This document shows, piece by piece, positions 42,509-51,201 of a stretch of DNA of 64,000 nt. How positions within the stretch are numbered: position 1 is the stretch's first letter; every line of letters starts with the position of its first letter. The DNA comes from Pseudoxanthomonas sp. PXM01. GTDB taxonomy: Bacteria > Pseudomonadota > Gammaproteobacteria > Xanthomonadales > Xanthomonadaceae. The notes under the pieces are model-generated. The model was not told where the DNA came from, did not search any database, and saw only the letters and a program-made list of their open reading frames with translations. The translations under genes were made by a program, and so were the position numbers. The DNA is taken from positions 1 to 64,000 of the forward strand of contig NZ_JACVAJ010000002.1 in the NCBI RefSeq assembly GCF_014851815.1. The letters are read 5' to 3'.

Positions 42509-42954
42509 GCGACACGACCGCCGACATCAATGCGCTCCTGCGCGCCCGGCTCCCCGCCGGCGCGCCGCTGCAGATTCCGCCGCCCTGCCTGCTCGACATG
42601 CAGGGCGAACCGGTCGAGTACGTGGAAGGCCAGTCGCTGGCGATGCGGTTCCCGGTGCTGCCGCGTTACCAGAATCCGATCGGGCACATGCAGGGCGGTT
42701 TCATCGTGGCGGCGCTGGACAACACGCTGGGGCCGTTCTCGTACCTGATCGCGCCGCCGAGCGTCACCACGACGCTCAATACGCAGTACCTGCGGCCGGT
42801 CACGCCGGAGATGCCGCACATCATCTGCCATGCAAAGTTGGTGGAGCGCACGCGCAACCAGTTGTTCCTGGCCGGCGAAGCTCGCGACGACGCGGGGCGT
42901 GTGTTGGTGATGTGCCAGGCGGTGTGCCAGATCCTGCCGCAGAAGGCGGGCTGA
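42505..42954 (+). CDS. PaaI-type hotdog thioesterase
   Basis: The 149-residue hotdog-fold protein (ATG 42505 in an ATGA overlap with the previous stop) has the thioesterase motif NPIGHMQGGFIVAALDNTLG (about residues 53-72), where the HxxGG-like GHMQGG and the Asp are the active-site elements. The VTTTLNTQYLRPVTPE strand follows. It would hydrolyse acyl-CoA thioesters. Last gene of a three-gene overlapping run with the sugar dehydrogenase. Confidence 0.88.
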   Translation: MSDTTADINALLRARLPAGAPLQIPPPCLLDMQGEPVEYVEGQSLAMRFPVLPRYQNPIGHMQGGFIVAALDNTLGPFSYLIAPPSVTTTLNTQYLRPVTPEMPHIICHAKLVERTRNQLFLAGEARDDAGRVLVMCQAVCQILPQKAG

Positions 42955-42980
42955 GGCTACTTAAGCGGACCGGCACGCTA

Positions 42981-43020
42981 GAGCCCCTCTCCCATCGGGA
43001 GAGGGGTTGGGGTGAGGGGC
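42981..43020 (+). repeat. 40-bp palindromic repeat, left copy
   Basis: CCCCTCTCCC (42984-42993), loop ATC, GGGAGAGGGG, then a TTGGGGTGAGGGGC tail. It lies 26 bases after the thioesterase stop. The same 40-bp unit occurs inverted at 43721-43760. Confidence 0.85.
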
Positions 43021-43720
43021 AACGAAGTCGTACTTTTCCGACTACCGGAAATCCATCCACACCCGCGATTCACTCGAAACGTACACGCCTCGGGTGTGCC
43101 TTTCTGAAAGTTCGTCTTGAGCCACGCATGGTGTCGCTCGCCGCGGAGGCCTTACTTTTCTTTGCTTGTGCAAAGAAAAGTAAGCAAAAGAAACACACCC
43201 CGGCGGTCCGCCCGCCGCTACGCGGCGGGTGCGCAGTCCCGTCGGGAATCTTCGGACGGGGCATCCTGCCCCGGCGGAAAACGCCGCACATCCTTGTGCG
43301 GCGCCCCTGCGGGGTTTTACCCGCCGGGACTGCCGGACCTCAGGGGGCCCAGAAGCAGCACCAGAGAGGTCGACGCGAGCTTTTGCTTTTGCTGTTGGTG
43401 TTGCCTTCGGGCCCCCATGAGGCACGGCGAACGGGCCGGGCAAAACCCGAAGGGCGCCGTCATGGATGACGGCGTTTCCGTATGGCACATGGATGTGCCT
43501 TACGGAAATTCCCGACCCGCTCGCGGACCCGAAGCGAGGCGCAGGGCGTGCCGCCTGGGGCGTGTTTCTTTGGTTCCTTTCTTTGCACGAGCAAAGAAAG
43601 GGACGCCCCCGCGGCGAGCGGCGCCATGCCTGAAAAAGAAGACCCATCCCGCAAGGCCGTCAAACCAACGACATCGTGGATGTTGTGCCGGGCGGAGCAA
43701 CCCGAAGAAACGGGCTTCGT
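43021..43720. other. Gene-free convergent gap with multiple structured hairpins
   Basis: No convincing gene: the open frames are Arg/Pro/Lys-rich, frame-shifted against each other and lack ribosome sites. Structures seen: a perfect 14-bp palindrome CTTACTTTTCTTTG with 6-nt loop at 43151-43184; an 11-bp relative CCTTTCTTTGC with ACGA loop at 43576-43601; CCCGCCGC/GCGGCGGG at 43211-43229; GGGGCA-TCC-TGCCCC at 43258-43272; CGCCGCACA-TCCT-TGTGCGGCG at 43282-43303; CGCCGTCAT-GG-ATGACGGCG at 43455-43474; and a 13-bp hairpin at 43478-43505 with apex CATGGATG. Several apices carry GGA on one strand. It resembles a dispersed Xanthomonadaceae intergenic repeat often mis-annotated as hypothetical proteins. 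Confidence 0.7.
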
Positions 43721-43760
43721 CGCCCCTCACCCCAACCCCTCTCCCGCAGGGAGAGGGGCT
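43721..43760 (-). repeat. 40-bp palindromic repeat, right copy (inverted)
   Basis: The reverse complement of the unit at 42981-43020, differing mainly in the loop (TGC on the minus strand). It lies just after the stop of the minus-strand amidohydrolase, so the two copies each follow one of the converging genes and may serve as terminators. Confidence 0.85.
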
Positions 43761-43767
43761 CAACAGC

Positions 43768-44583
43768 TCAACGCCACTCGAACCGGTCCCCATCCAGCAT
43801 CGCCGGAAATCGCTCCCGATGCGCCGTCAGCGCCTCCGCCGAAATCGTCGTCGTCACCACGCCCTCGCCCGCCGGCAACTCCACGACAGGCTGCCCGAGC
43901 ATGTCGATCACCGCGCTGTCCCCGCTGTACTCGTGCCCGTTGCCATCGACGCCCGCGCGATTCACGGCCGCCACGTAGCACAGATTCTCGATCGCCCGTG
44001 CCCGCAGCAGCGTCTTCCACGGATACGCCCGTGGTGCCGGCCAGTTGGCGACGAAGAGCTGCAGATCGAAGTCGAGCTGTCCAGGCCGTTCGACGTCGTA
44101 GCGGTTGCGCGCGAATACCGGGAAGCGCAGGTCGTAGCAGACCAGCGGATTGATCCGCCAACCTTTCCATTCCACCGTCAGCCGGTCGCGACCGGCGGCA
44201 TAGCGCTTGTGCTCGTTGGCATAACGGAACAGATGGCGCTTGTCGTAATGCTTCAGCCCACCGTCCGGCGTCGCGAACAGCAGGCGGTTGAACACGCCCT
44301 CCGCCGTGCGCAGTTGCACGCTGCCGGTGACCGCGGCATCGAGTGTCGCGGCCTGCTCGCGGATCCACGTGATCGTCGGGCCGTCCATGCCTTCGGCCTG
44401 GTCGATGGCGTCGTTGCTGAAGCCGCTGGTGAACGTCTCCGGCAGGATCACCAGATCGGTCTGCCCGGCCAGCGGCGCGACCAGACCACCGTAGTAATCG
44501 CGGTTGCCCGCCGGATCGTGCCAGCGGGTTTCTCCCTGGACGAGGGAAATGCGGAGATTCTGCACCGGGCCGGACGTGCTCAT
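43768..44583 (-). CDS. Nitrilase-family omega-amidase (YafV-like)
   Basis: Start MSTSGPVQNLRISLVQGETR gives 271 residues. The Glu-Lys-Cys triad of the nitrilase superfamily is visible: LPETFTSG (about residue 49), YDKRHLFRYA (about 113) and VCYDLRFP (about 147). The closest family is YafV/NIT2-type omega-amidase, which hydrolyses 2-oxoglutaramate or 2-oxosuccinamate made by glutamine transaminases. Its start overlaps the stop of the upstream aminotransferase by one base, supporting a transaminase / omega-amidase pathway. Confidence 0.9.
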   Translation of the reverse strand: MSTSGPVQNLRISLVQGETRWHDPAGNRDYYGGLVAPLAGQTDLVILPETFTSGFSNDAIDQAEGMDGPTITWIREQAATLDAAVTGSVQLRTAEGVFNRLLFATPDGGLKHYDKRHLFRYANEHKRYAAGRDRLTVEWKGWRINPLVCYDLRFPVFARNRYDVERPGQLDFDLQLFVANWPAPRAYPWKTLLRARAIENLCYVAAVNRAGVDGNGHEYSGDSAVIDMLGQPVVELPAGEGVVTTTISAEALTAHRERFPAMLDGDRFEWR

Positions 44584-45734
44584 CACAGCGTCTTCAAGCG
44601 TTGGATGGCCGCATCCAGCGTCGCCTCGTTCTTGGCGAAGCACAGGCGCGCCAGGCGCTGGCCGGCCGGCGGAGTCTCGTAGAACGGCGACAGCGGAATG
44701 GCAGTGACGCCATGCTCGATGGTCAGCCACTTCACGAACTCGGCATCCGGCAGGTCGCTGACCGCCGAATAGTCGACCAGCTGGAAGTAACCGCCCGGCA
44801 CCGGCAGCGGTTTGAACTTCGTGCCCAGCAACTGCTCGCGGAAACGGTCGCGCTTTTCCTGGTAGAACGCACCCAGTTGCTCGTAGTGCTCGGGTTCGTC
44901 GCGGATCATCGCGGCGAACGCGTGCTGCGCCGGCGCGAACGTGCAGAACACGTTGTACTGGTGCACCTTGCGGAATTCCGCGCTCAGCGCCGGTGGCGCA
45001 ATCGCATAGCCGATCTTCCAGCCGGTGCAGTGGTAGGTCTTGCCGAAGCTGGACACCACGAAGGCGCGCGCGGCCAGTTCGGGGTAGCGCAGGATGGATT
45101 CGTGGCGGCGGCCGTCGAAGACGATGTGTTCGTACACCTCGTCCGAGATCAGGTAGATGCCGGTGCCTTCCAGCAGCGCGGACAGCGCGCGGATGTCGGA
45201 CGCGTCGAACATCGCGCCGGACGGGTTGTGCGGGCTGTTGACGATCAGCAGGCGCGTTTTCGGCGTGATCGCCGCACGCACGCGGTCCCAGTCCACCGCG
45301 AACGTCTGCGGGTCCAGCGGCACGTGCACGGCACGCGCGCCGGCCAGGTCGATGGCGGGCTCGTAGCTGTCGTAGGCCGGGTCCAGCACGATGACCTCTT
45401 CGCCCGGACGTACGACCGCATGGATCGCGTTGAACAGCGCCTCGGTGGCACCGCTGGTCACGGTGATCTCGGTGTCCGGGTTCACCTCGCGGCCGTAGCA
45501 GCGCAGCACCTTCTCGGCGATGGCCTGGCGCAGCGGCGCCACGCCCGTCATCGGTGCGTACTGGTTGTGCCCGGCGCGCATGGCGGCGTCCAGTTCGTCC
45601 ACCAGCCGCTGCGGCACCGCGAAATCGGGGAATCCCTGTCCCAGATTGACCGCGCCGTGCTCGGCGGCCAGTTGCGACATCACGGTGAAGATGGTCGTGC
45701 CCACCTTGGGCAGCTTGGTCTGGGGCTGGAACAT
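44583..45734 (-). CDS. PLP-dependent methionine / glutamine transaminase-like enzyme
   Basis: The 383-residue fold-type I aminotransferase opens with MFQPQTKLPKVGTTIFTVMS, carries the substrate-loop NLGQGFPDF (about 30-38), NSPHNPSGAMF (about 165-175), the Asp/Tyr pair ISDEVYEH, and the Schiff-base Lys in SSFGKTYHCTGWKIGYA (Lys about 232). These are the signatures of YbdL/KAT-type enzymes that transaminate methionine or aromatic 2-oxo acids with glutamine. Coupled to the omega-amidase gene, it fits methionine salvage, where glutamine is the amino donor. Confidence 0.92.
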   Translation of the reverse strand: MFQPQTKLPKVGTTIFTVMSQLAAEHGAVNLGQGFPDFAVPQRLVDELDAAMRAGHNQYAPMTGVAPLRQAIAEKVLRCYGREVNPDTEITVTSGATEALFNAIHAVVRPGEEVIVLDPAYDSYEPAIDLAGARAVHVPLDPQTFAVDWDRVRAAITPKTRLLIVNSPHNPSGAMFDASDIRALSALLEGTGIYLISDEVYEHIVFDGRRHESILRYPELAARAFVVSSFGKTYHCTGWKIGYAIAPPALSAEFRKVHQYNVFCTFAPAQHAFAAMIRDEPEHYEQLGAFYQEKRDRFREQLLGTKFKPLPVPGGYFQLVDYSAVSDLPDAEFVKWLTIEHGVTAIPLSPFYETPPAGQRLARLCFAKNEATLDAAIQRLKTL

Positions 45735-45804
45735 CCCGGTTCAGGTACTCGATGAGGGGGAGAACGGAGTGTACGCGCTCACCATTACGCGCGATGATGC
45801 GGCC

Positions 45805-46311
45805 ATGGCCGAACACAGTGTTCCCGCCAATGGCAACGGAACGGGGGATGTGCCCGACGCGGAACGTGCGCGGCTGGCCACCGCCTGGGCGGCCGCGCAT
45901 TACTTCGTCACCGTCGGGCGCCAGGAATGGCTGTTCCGCACCGGCACGACCGCCGAGGACGTCGAGCGGCAGGTCATGGCCAGCCGCTATCTGTTCATCA
46001 CCGCATGGAATCCGCCGCCCGGCGACACGCCGCGGCACCTCAACGACGACGCGCAGGAGCGCCTGCATGCCCGCCTGCACACGCTGGGGCTGGCGTTCCA
46101 CCCCGCGCTGGGCTGCAACAACCAGGGCGGCATGGTCGAACACGGCTGCCTGGTCCTGGACGCCACGCTGGAGCAGGCCGATAGCCTGGCGCGCGAATTC
46201 GGCCAGGGTGGCACGCTGTTCTGGCACGCCGACGCACCCGTGCGGCTGCGGATGATGTGGCCGCGGCCGCCGCAGGCCGATGGCGACCCGCACACCGACT
46301 GGGTGGGCTAG
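45805..46311 (+). CDS. DUF3293-containing protein
   Basis: ATG 45805 (MAEHSVPANGNGTG, 168 aa) is chosen; an upstream GTG near 45769 is possible. The body matches the DUF3293 pattern: ASRYLFITAWNPPPGDTPRH (about residues 57-76), RLHARLHTLGLAFHPALG, and DSLAREFGQGGTLFWHADA near the end. These are small cytosolic proteins of unknown function. It is divergent from the aminotransferase (70-bp gap) and lies 118 bases upstream of the ccm operon. Confidence 0.82.
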   Translation: MAEHSVPANGNGTGDVPDAERARLATAWAAAHYFVTVGRQEWLFRTGTTAEDVERQVMASRYLFITAWNPPPGDTPRHLNDDAQERLHARLHTLGLAFHPALGCNNQGGMVEHGCLVLDATLEQADSLAREFGQGGTLFWHADAPVRLRMMWPRPPQADGDPHTDWVG

Positions 46312-46429
46312 GACCGCAGATTCCCGGCCGCGACCGTATGTCGCAGGCAGCCGGACCGGCGCCTCCGTTTAGAATGGGCGGCTGAGCCTCCAGGACACCC
46401 CAGCCTCCCTTGCGGGAACGCCCGATCCG

Positions 46430-47074
46430 ATGACCGACGCCGCTCCCCGCCACCCGCCGTTGCTGGCCGCCCGCGCTCTGGCGTTCTCGCGCAATGACGA
46501 GCCGGTGTTCGGGCCGCTGGATTTCGCCGTGGACGCCGGTGAGGCGCTGCTGGTGCAGGGCGGCAACGGCGTCGGCAAGACCACCCTGTTGCGGGTACTG
46601 GCCGGGCTGCTGAGGGCCGATGCGGGCCAGATCGACATCGATGGCCAGCCCGCCGGTCCTTCGCGTCGGGCGCATGCGATGGCCTACCTGGGCCACCTGC
46701 CGGCGCTGAAGGCAGACCTGAACACCCTCGAGAACCTCAACTTCCTCTGCGGCCTGCATGGTCGTCGCGCGCGCCAGATGCCGGGCAACGCGCTGGCGAT
46801 GGTCGGCCTGGCCGGCTACGAGGACGCCCTTGCCCGCCAGCTCTCCGCCGGCCAGAAGAAACGCCTGTCGCTGGCGCGCCTGTGGCTCTCGCCCTCGCCG
46901 TTGTGGCTGCTGGACGAGCCCTACGCCAACCTCGATCTGGACGGCATCACCCTGGTGAACCGGATGATCTCCGCGCACCTGCGCGAAGGCGGCGCCGCGC
47001 TGGTCACGACGCACGGCGCCTATGCCGCGCCGCCGGTGCAGACGCGCATGCTGGTGATGGAGCGTCCCGCATGA
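46430..47074 (+). CDS. ccmA: CcmA, ATPase of the cytochrome c maturation ABC complex
   Basis: The 214-residue ATPase has Walker [14 protein letters not shown] (about residues 43-55), signature [15 protein letters not shown] (about 137-151) and Walker [13 protein letters not shown]. The AGLL and SAGQKKRL forms are typical of CcmA. With CcmB it powers release of haem-loaded CcmE from CcmC. It is the first gene of a nine-gene run ccmABCDEFGHI on this strand and overlaps ccmB by 4 bases. Confidence 0.96.
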   Translation: MTDAAPRHPPLLAARALAFSRNDEPVFGPLDFAVDAGEALLVQGGNGVGKTTLLRVLAGLLRADAGQIDIDGQPAGPSRRAHAMAYLGHLPALKADLNTLENLNFLCGLHGRRARQMPGNALAMVGLAGYEDALARQLSAGQKKRLSLARLWLSPSPLWLLDEPYANLDLDGITLVNRMISAHLREGGAALVTTHGAYAAPPVQTRMLVMERPA

Positions 47075-47757
47075 ACACCGCGCCATCCCTCTTCCAGACC
47101 GCCCGCGCCCTGGTAGCGCGCGACGTGCAGCTGCTGTGGCGTCGCCGTGGCGATGCGCTGCAACCGGCGCTGTTCGCGCTGCTGGTGGTCGTGCTGTTCG
47201 CGCTCGGCCTGGGTACCGCGCCGCTGGTGCTGTCGAAGGTGGCGCCGGCCGTGGTGTGGGTGGCGGTGCTGCTGGCCGGCCTGCTGTCGCTGGACACGCT
47301 GTTCCGTGGCGATGCCGAGGACGGTTCGCTCGAACAGTGGATCCTCGCGCCAGTGCCGCTGGCCTGGCTGGTGCTGGTGCGCGTGCTGACGCACTGGGCC
47401 ACCACCGCACTGCCGCTGGTGCTGGCCGCACCGCTGCTCGGCGAGATGCTGCACCTGCCGCGCAGCGAACTGCCGATGCTGCTGGCCACGCTCGCACTGG
47501 GCACGCCGCTGTTGAGCCTGCTGGGTGCGGTGGTCGCGGCGCTGACGGTCGGCATGAGGCGCTCTGGTATCCTTGTGGCCCTGCTGGCGCTGCCGCTGTA
47601 CGTGCCCGTGCTGGTGTTCGGCGCGGGTGCCGTCGCCGCCAGCGCACAAGGGCTGGATGCCTCCGGCGCCCTCCTCTGGCTGGCCGCCGGCCTGTTGCTC
47701 TCGCTGCTGCTGGCGCCGCTGGCCGCCGCGGCGGCGATCCGCATCGCCCTGACCTGA
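47071..47757 (+). CDS. ccmB: CcmB, membrane subunit of the cytochrome c maturation ABC complex
   Basis: The 228-residue protein has six hydrophobic spans. Its N-terminal [20 protein letters not shown] and [20 protein letters not shown] (about residues 70-89) are CcmB signatures, as is the long [20 protein letters not shown] segment. The ATG overlaps the ccmA stop (ATGA). It partners CcmA and CcmC at the inner membrane. Confidence 0.95.
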   Translation: MNTAPSLFQTARALVARDVQLLWRRRGDALQPALFALLVVVLFALGLGTAPLVLSKVAPAVVWVAVLLAGLLSLDTLFRGDAEDGSLEQWILAPVPLAWLVLVRVLTHWATTALPLVLAAPLLGEMLHLPRSELPMLLATLALGTPLLSLLGAVVAALTVGMRRSGILVALLALPLYVPVLVFGAGAVAASAQGLDASGALLWLAAGLLLSLLLAPLAAAAAIRIALT

Positions 47758-47770
47758 AGACCGCCGCCGC

Positions 47771-48529
47771 ATGAATCCTCTCGTCCGCTGGTTCCACCAA
47801 CTCGGTTCACCGCCCTACTTCGACCGCTTCGCGGCGCGCTGGACGCCGTGGTGCTACCTGGCCGCGGTCGTGCTGCTCGGGCTTGGCCTGTGGCAGGCGC
47901 TGTTCGTGGTGCCGGCCGACTATCAGCAGGGCGACAGCTTCCGCATCCTCTACATCCACGTGCCCAGCGCGTGGATGAGCATGTTCGTGTTCGGCCTGAT
48001 GGCGTTCTACGCGGCCATCGCGCTGGTCTGGCGCATCAAGCTGTGCGAGATCCTCGCGATGGCGTGCGCACCCACCGGCGCCGCGTTCACCGTCATCACC
48101 CTGGCCACCGGCAGCATCTGGGGCAAGCCGATGTGGGGCACGTGGTGGGACTGGGATCCGCGCCTGACCACCGAGCTGATCCTGCTGTTCCTCTACCTGG
48201 GCGTGATGGGCCTGTACGGCGCCATCGACGACCGCCGCAACGCCGCGCGCGCGGCCGGGTTGCTGGCCATCGTCGGCGTGGCGATCCTGCCGGTGATCCG
48301 CTACTCGGTGGTGTGGTGGAACTCGCTGCACCAGGGCCAGACGATCCGCGTGTTCGGCGAATCCAGCATGGACGACAGCATGATCCTGCCGCTGGTGCTG
48401 ATGGTGGTCGCCACCAAGTTCTGGTTCGCCGGTTCGCTGCTGGCGCGTGCGCGCGCCGACAACCTGCGCCGCGAATCCGGCAAGGACTGGGTGGCGAAGC
48501 TCGCCGCCGCGAAGGAGGCCACGCCGTGA
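47771..48529 (+). CDS. ccmC: CcmC, haem-handling protein
   Basis: The 252-residue protein has six transmembrane helices and the tryptophan-rich periplasmic WWD motif WGKPMWGTWWDWDPRLTTEL (about residues 117-136), flanked by His residues (YIHVPSAWM, NSLHQGQT) that ligate haem. It loads haem onto CcmE. Ends with GTGA shared with the ccmD start. Confidence 0.96.
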   Translation: MNPLVRWFHQLGSPPYFDRFAARWTPWCYLAAVVLLGLGLWQALFVVPADYQQGDSFRILYIHVPSAWMSMFVFGLMAFYAAIALVWRIKLCEILAMACAPTGAAFTVITLATGSIWGKPMWGTWWDWDPRLTTELILLFLYLGVMGLYGAIDDRRNAARAAGLLAIVGVAILPVIRYSVVWWNSLHQGQTIRVFGESSMDDSMILPLVLMVVATKFWFAGSLLARARADNLRRESGKDWVAKLAAAKEATP

Positions 48530-48693
48530 GCTACCTCGAATACGTCATCGGCGCCTACGCCGTATTCGCCGTCGTGCTGGGCTGGGACTTCCTGGCTCCG
48601 CGCCTGCAGGTGCGCCGCGAACTGCGCGCCGTCCGCCAGCGCGTGGCGCGCGACGCGCGACGCAACGCCGCCCCCGTCGACCTGGAACGCTGA
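48526..48693 (+). CDS. ccmD: CcmD, small haem exporter subunit
   Basis: A 55-residue protein from GTG 48526, overlapping ccmC by 4 bases. It has one transmembrane helix (YLEYVIGAYAVFAVVLGWDF, about residues 3-22) followed by a strongly basic cytoplasmic tail (RRELRAVRQRVARDARR), the standard CcmD architecture. CcmD is needed for release of holo-CcmE from the CcmABC complex. Its shortness makes it easy to miss. Confidence 0.92.
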   Translation: MSYLEYVIGAYAVFAVVLGWDFLAPRLQVRRELRAVRQRVARDARRNAAPVDLER

Positions 48694-48696
48694 CCG

Positions 48697-49158
48697 ATGA
48701 ATCCCGTGCGCCGCCGCCGCCTGCTGTTCGTGCTGCTCGCCGTCGTGGTGGCCGGCATCGCCACCACGCTGATCGCGATGGCGCTGCAGCGCAACGTGGC
48801 CTACCTGTACACCCCGGCCGAAGTGCTGCGTGGCGAAGCCGGCGAATCCCGTTTCCGCCTCGGCGGCATGGTGGAAAAAGGCTCGTTCAAGCGCGAACCC
48901 GGCTCGCTGGTCTCGCAGTTCGGCGTGACCGACGGCGATGCGCAGCTGACCGTGCGCTACGACAAGATCCTGCCCGACCTGTTCCGCGAAGGGCAGGCCG
49001 TGGTCGCCACCGGCTCGATGCAGGACGGCGTGTTCGTCGCCACCGACGTGCTGGCCAAGCACGACGAGGCCTACATGCCGAAGGAAGTCGCCGACAAGAT
49101 GGGCAAGGCGCACCAGAAGCACGACGTGCCGGCCGCGCCTGCGGAGTCGGCGTATTGA
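48697..49158 (+). CDS. ccmE: CcmE, periplasmic haem chaperone
   Basis: The 153-residue protein has an N-terminal anchor (about residues 8-30), an OB-fold beta barrel ([40 protein letters not shown]) and the haem-binding [13 protein letters not shown] motif (about 127-139), with the covalently binding His in KHDEAYMP. It carries haem from CcmC to CcmF. It starts 3 bases after ccmD. About 100 bases follow before ccmF. Confidence 0.96.
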   Translation: MNPVRRRRLLFVLLAVVVAGIATTLIAMALQRNVAYLYTPAEVLRGEAGESRFRLGGMVEKGSFKREPGSLVSQFGVTDGDAQLTVRYDKILPDLFREGQAVVATGSMQDGVFVATDVLAKHDEAYMPKEVADKMGKAHQKHDVPAAPAESAY

Positions 49159-49260
49159 TCGTCGCGCCTGTCCCGCGCCTGCGCCTGGGCACCGGCCACG
49201 CTGCTCGCCCGATCTGCGTTTTCACCCACTCCCGCTCCGGGACGAGGCAATGGACTTCTG

Positions 49261-51201
49261 ATGCTCCCTGAAATCGGACAAATCGCGCTGATCCTGGCGC
49301 TGCTCGTCGCCATCCTGCAGTCGGTGTTGCCGCTGGCCGGCGCACACCGCAACAAGGCCGCCTGGATGGAGGTGGCGCGCCCCGCCGCCTACGCGCAAGT
49401 ATGGTTGTTGACGTTGGCCTTCATCGCGCTGACCGCGGCCTTCGTGCAGCAGGACTTCTCGGTCAAGTACGTGGCCAGCAACTCCAATTCCCTGCTGCCC
49501 ATGGTCTACCGCTACACCGCGGTGTGGGGGTCGCACGAAGGCTCGCTGCTGCTGTGGGCGCTGGTGCTGGCGCTGTGGACCGGTGCGGTGGCGCTGTTCT
49601 CGCGCAGCCTGCCCGAGGTGGTGATGGCGCGCGTGCTCGGCGTGATGGGCGTGGTCGCCATCGGCTTCCTCGCCTTCCTGATCTTCACCTCCAACCCGTT
49701 CGTCCGCCTGCTGCCCTCGCCCGGCGAAGGCCGCGACCTCAACCCGCTGCTGCAGGACCCGGGGATGATCATCCATCCGCCGCTGCTGTACGTGGGCTAC
49801 GTAGGCTTCGTGGTGCCGTTCGCGTTCGCCATCGCGGCGCTGCTGGATGGCCACGTGGATGCGCGCTGGCTGCGCTGGACGCGGCCGTGGACGAACGTGG
49901 CCTGGGGCTTCCTGACCCTGGGCATCGCGCTGGGCAGCTGGTGGGCGTACTACGAACTGGGCTGGGGCGGCTGGTGGTTCTGGGATCCGGTCGAGAACGC
50001 CAGCTTCATGCCATGGCTGGTCGGTGCCGCGCTGATCCATTCGCAGGCGGTCACCGAGAAGCGCGGCGTGTTCCGCGGCTGGACCCTGCTGCTGGCCATC
50101 GCCGCGTTCTCGCTGTCGCTGCTCGGCACGTTCCTGGTGCGCTCGGGCGTGATCACCAGCGTGCACGCCTTCGCCGCCGATCCCACCCGCGGTGTGTTCA
50201 TCCTGATCTTCCTCGGCATCGTCATCGGCAGCTCGCTCCTGCTGTACGCGCTGCGCGCACCGCAACTGGCCGATGCCGACGGCGAGAAGCGCTACTTCTC
50301 CGCCAGCTCGCGCGAGACGCTGCTGCTGGCCAACAACCTGCTGCTGACCGCGGCCTGCGCGATGGTGCTGCTGGGCACGCTGTACCCGCTGATCGCCGAT
50401 GCACTGGACCTGGGCAAGATCTCGGTCGGCCCGCCGTACTTCAGCCTGCTCTTCATCGTGCTGATGGCGCCGCTGGTGGCGCTGGTGCCGTTCGGGCCCA
50501 TCACCAAGTGGCAGCGCGACACGCCCGGCAAGCTGATGGCAATGCTGCTGCCATGGGCCGGCCTTGCGCTCGTGCTCGCCGCGATTGCGTACTTCATGGC
50601 GCCGCAGGGCAAGCTGAAGGCCGCCGCCGGCATCCTGGGCGCGGCCTGGGTCGGGCTGGGCACGCTGCGCTTCATCTGGCAGCGCCTGCGCGCCAACGGC
50701 CGCTTCACCCCGGAAATGCTCGGCATGACGCTGGCGCATACCGGCATCGCGGTGTTCCTGGTCGGCGCACTGCTGGTGGAGGCGCTGAACGTGCAGCGCG
50801 AACTGGCGGTGAAGCCCGGCCAGACCGTCGAGGTCGGCCGCTGGGGCTTCCACTTCCAGGGCGTCGATGAAACGCAGGGCCCCAACTACCTGTCCGACCG
50901 CGGCCACGTGCAGGTGCTGCGCGATGGCAAGCCGGTAGTTCTGCTGCACCCGGAGAAGCGTGCCTACGCCAGCGGCGGCCAGGTGATGACCGAGGCCGGC
51001 ATCAAACCGGGGCTGCTGGGCGATGTGTTCGTCGCCATCGGCGAGCCGCTCGGCAACGGGGCCTGGGCGCTGCGCGTCCACATCAAACCCTTCATCCGCT
51101 GGATCTGGCTCGGTGCCGCGCTGATGGCGCTGGGCGGCTTCGTCACCGCCGCCGACCGCCGGTTCCGGAACCACAAGAAAGCCGAGGCGCGTCCCGCATG
51201 A
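49261..51201 (+). CDS. ccmF: CcmF, haem lyase subunit
   Basis: The 646-residue protein has about 14 hydrophobic spans and the CcmF WWD motif WGGWWFWDPVENASFMPW (about residues 238-255), with further conserved VWGSHEGSLLLW and IHPPLLYVGYVG stretches whose histidines ligate haem b. It ligates haem from CcmE to apocytochrome c with CcmH/CcmI. It overlaps ccmG by 4 bases. Confidence 0.96.
   Translation: MLPEIGQIALILALLVAILQSVLPLAGAHRNKAAWMEVARPAAYAQVWLLTLAFIALTAAFVQQDFSVKYVASNSNSLLPMVYRYTAVWGSHEGSLLLWALVLALWTGAVALFSRSLPEVVMARVLGVMGVVAIGFLAFLIFTSNPFVRLLPSPGEGRDLNPLLQDPGMIIHPPLLYVGYVGFVVPFAFAIAALLDGHVDARWLRWTRPWTNVAWGFLTLGIALGSWWAYYELGWGGWWFWDPVENASFMPWLVGAALIHSQAVTEKRGVFRGWTLLLAIAAFSLSLLGTFLVRSGVITSVHAFAADPTRGVFILIFLGIVIGSSLLLYALRAPQLADADGEKRYFSASSRETLLLANNLLLTAACAMVLLGTLYPLIADALDLGKISVGPPYFSLLFIVLMAPLVALVPFGPITKWQRDTPGKLMAMLLPWAGLALVLAAIAYFMAPQGKLKAAAGILGAAWVGLGTLRFIWQRLRANGRFTPEMLGMTLAHTGIAVFLVGALLVEALNVQRELAVKPGQTVEVGRWGFHFQGVDETQGPNYLSDRGHVQVLRDGKPVVLLHPEKRAYASGGQVMTEAGIKPGLLGDVFVAIGEPLGNGAWALRVHIKPFIRWIWLGAALMALGGFVTAADRRFRNHKKAEARPA

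Noticed and set aside
42912-44682. ORFs in the 42955-43760 gap (such as 43117-44682 plus and 43042-43647 minus)
   Set aside because: Compositionally odd (Arg, Pro, Lys runs), overlapping in many frames, running across hairpins and into the antisense of the amidohydrolase gene. They look like the usual false proteins from this repeat.
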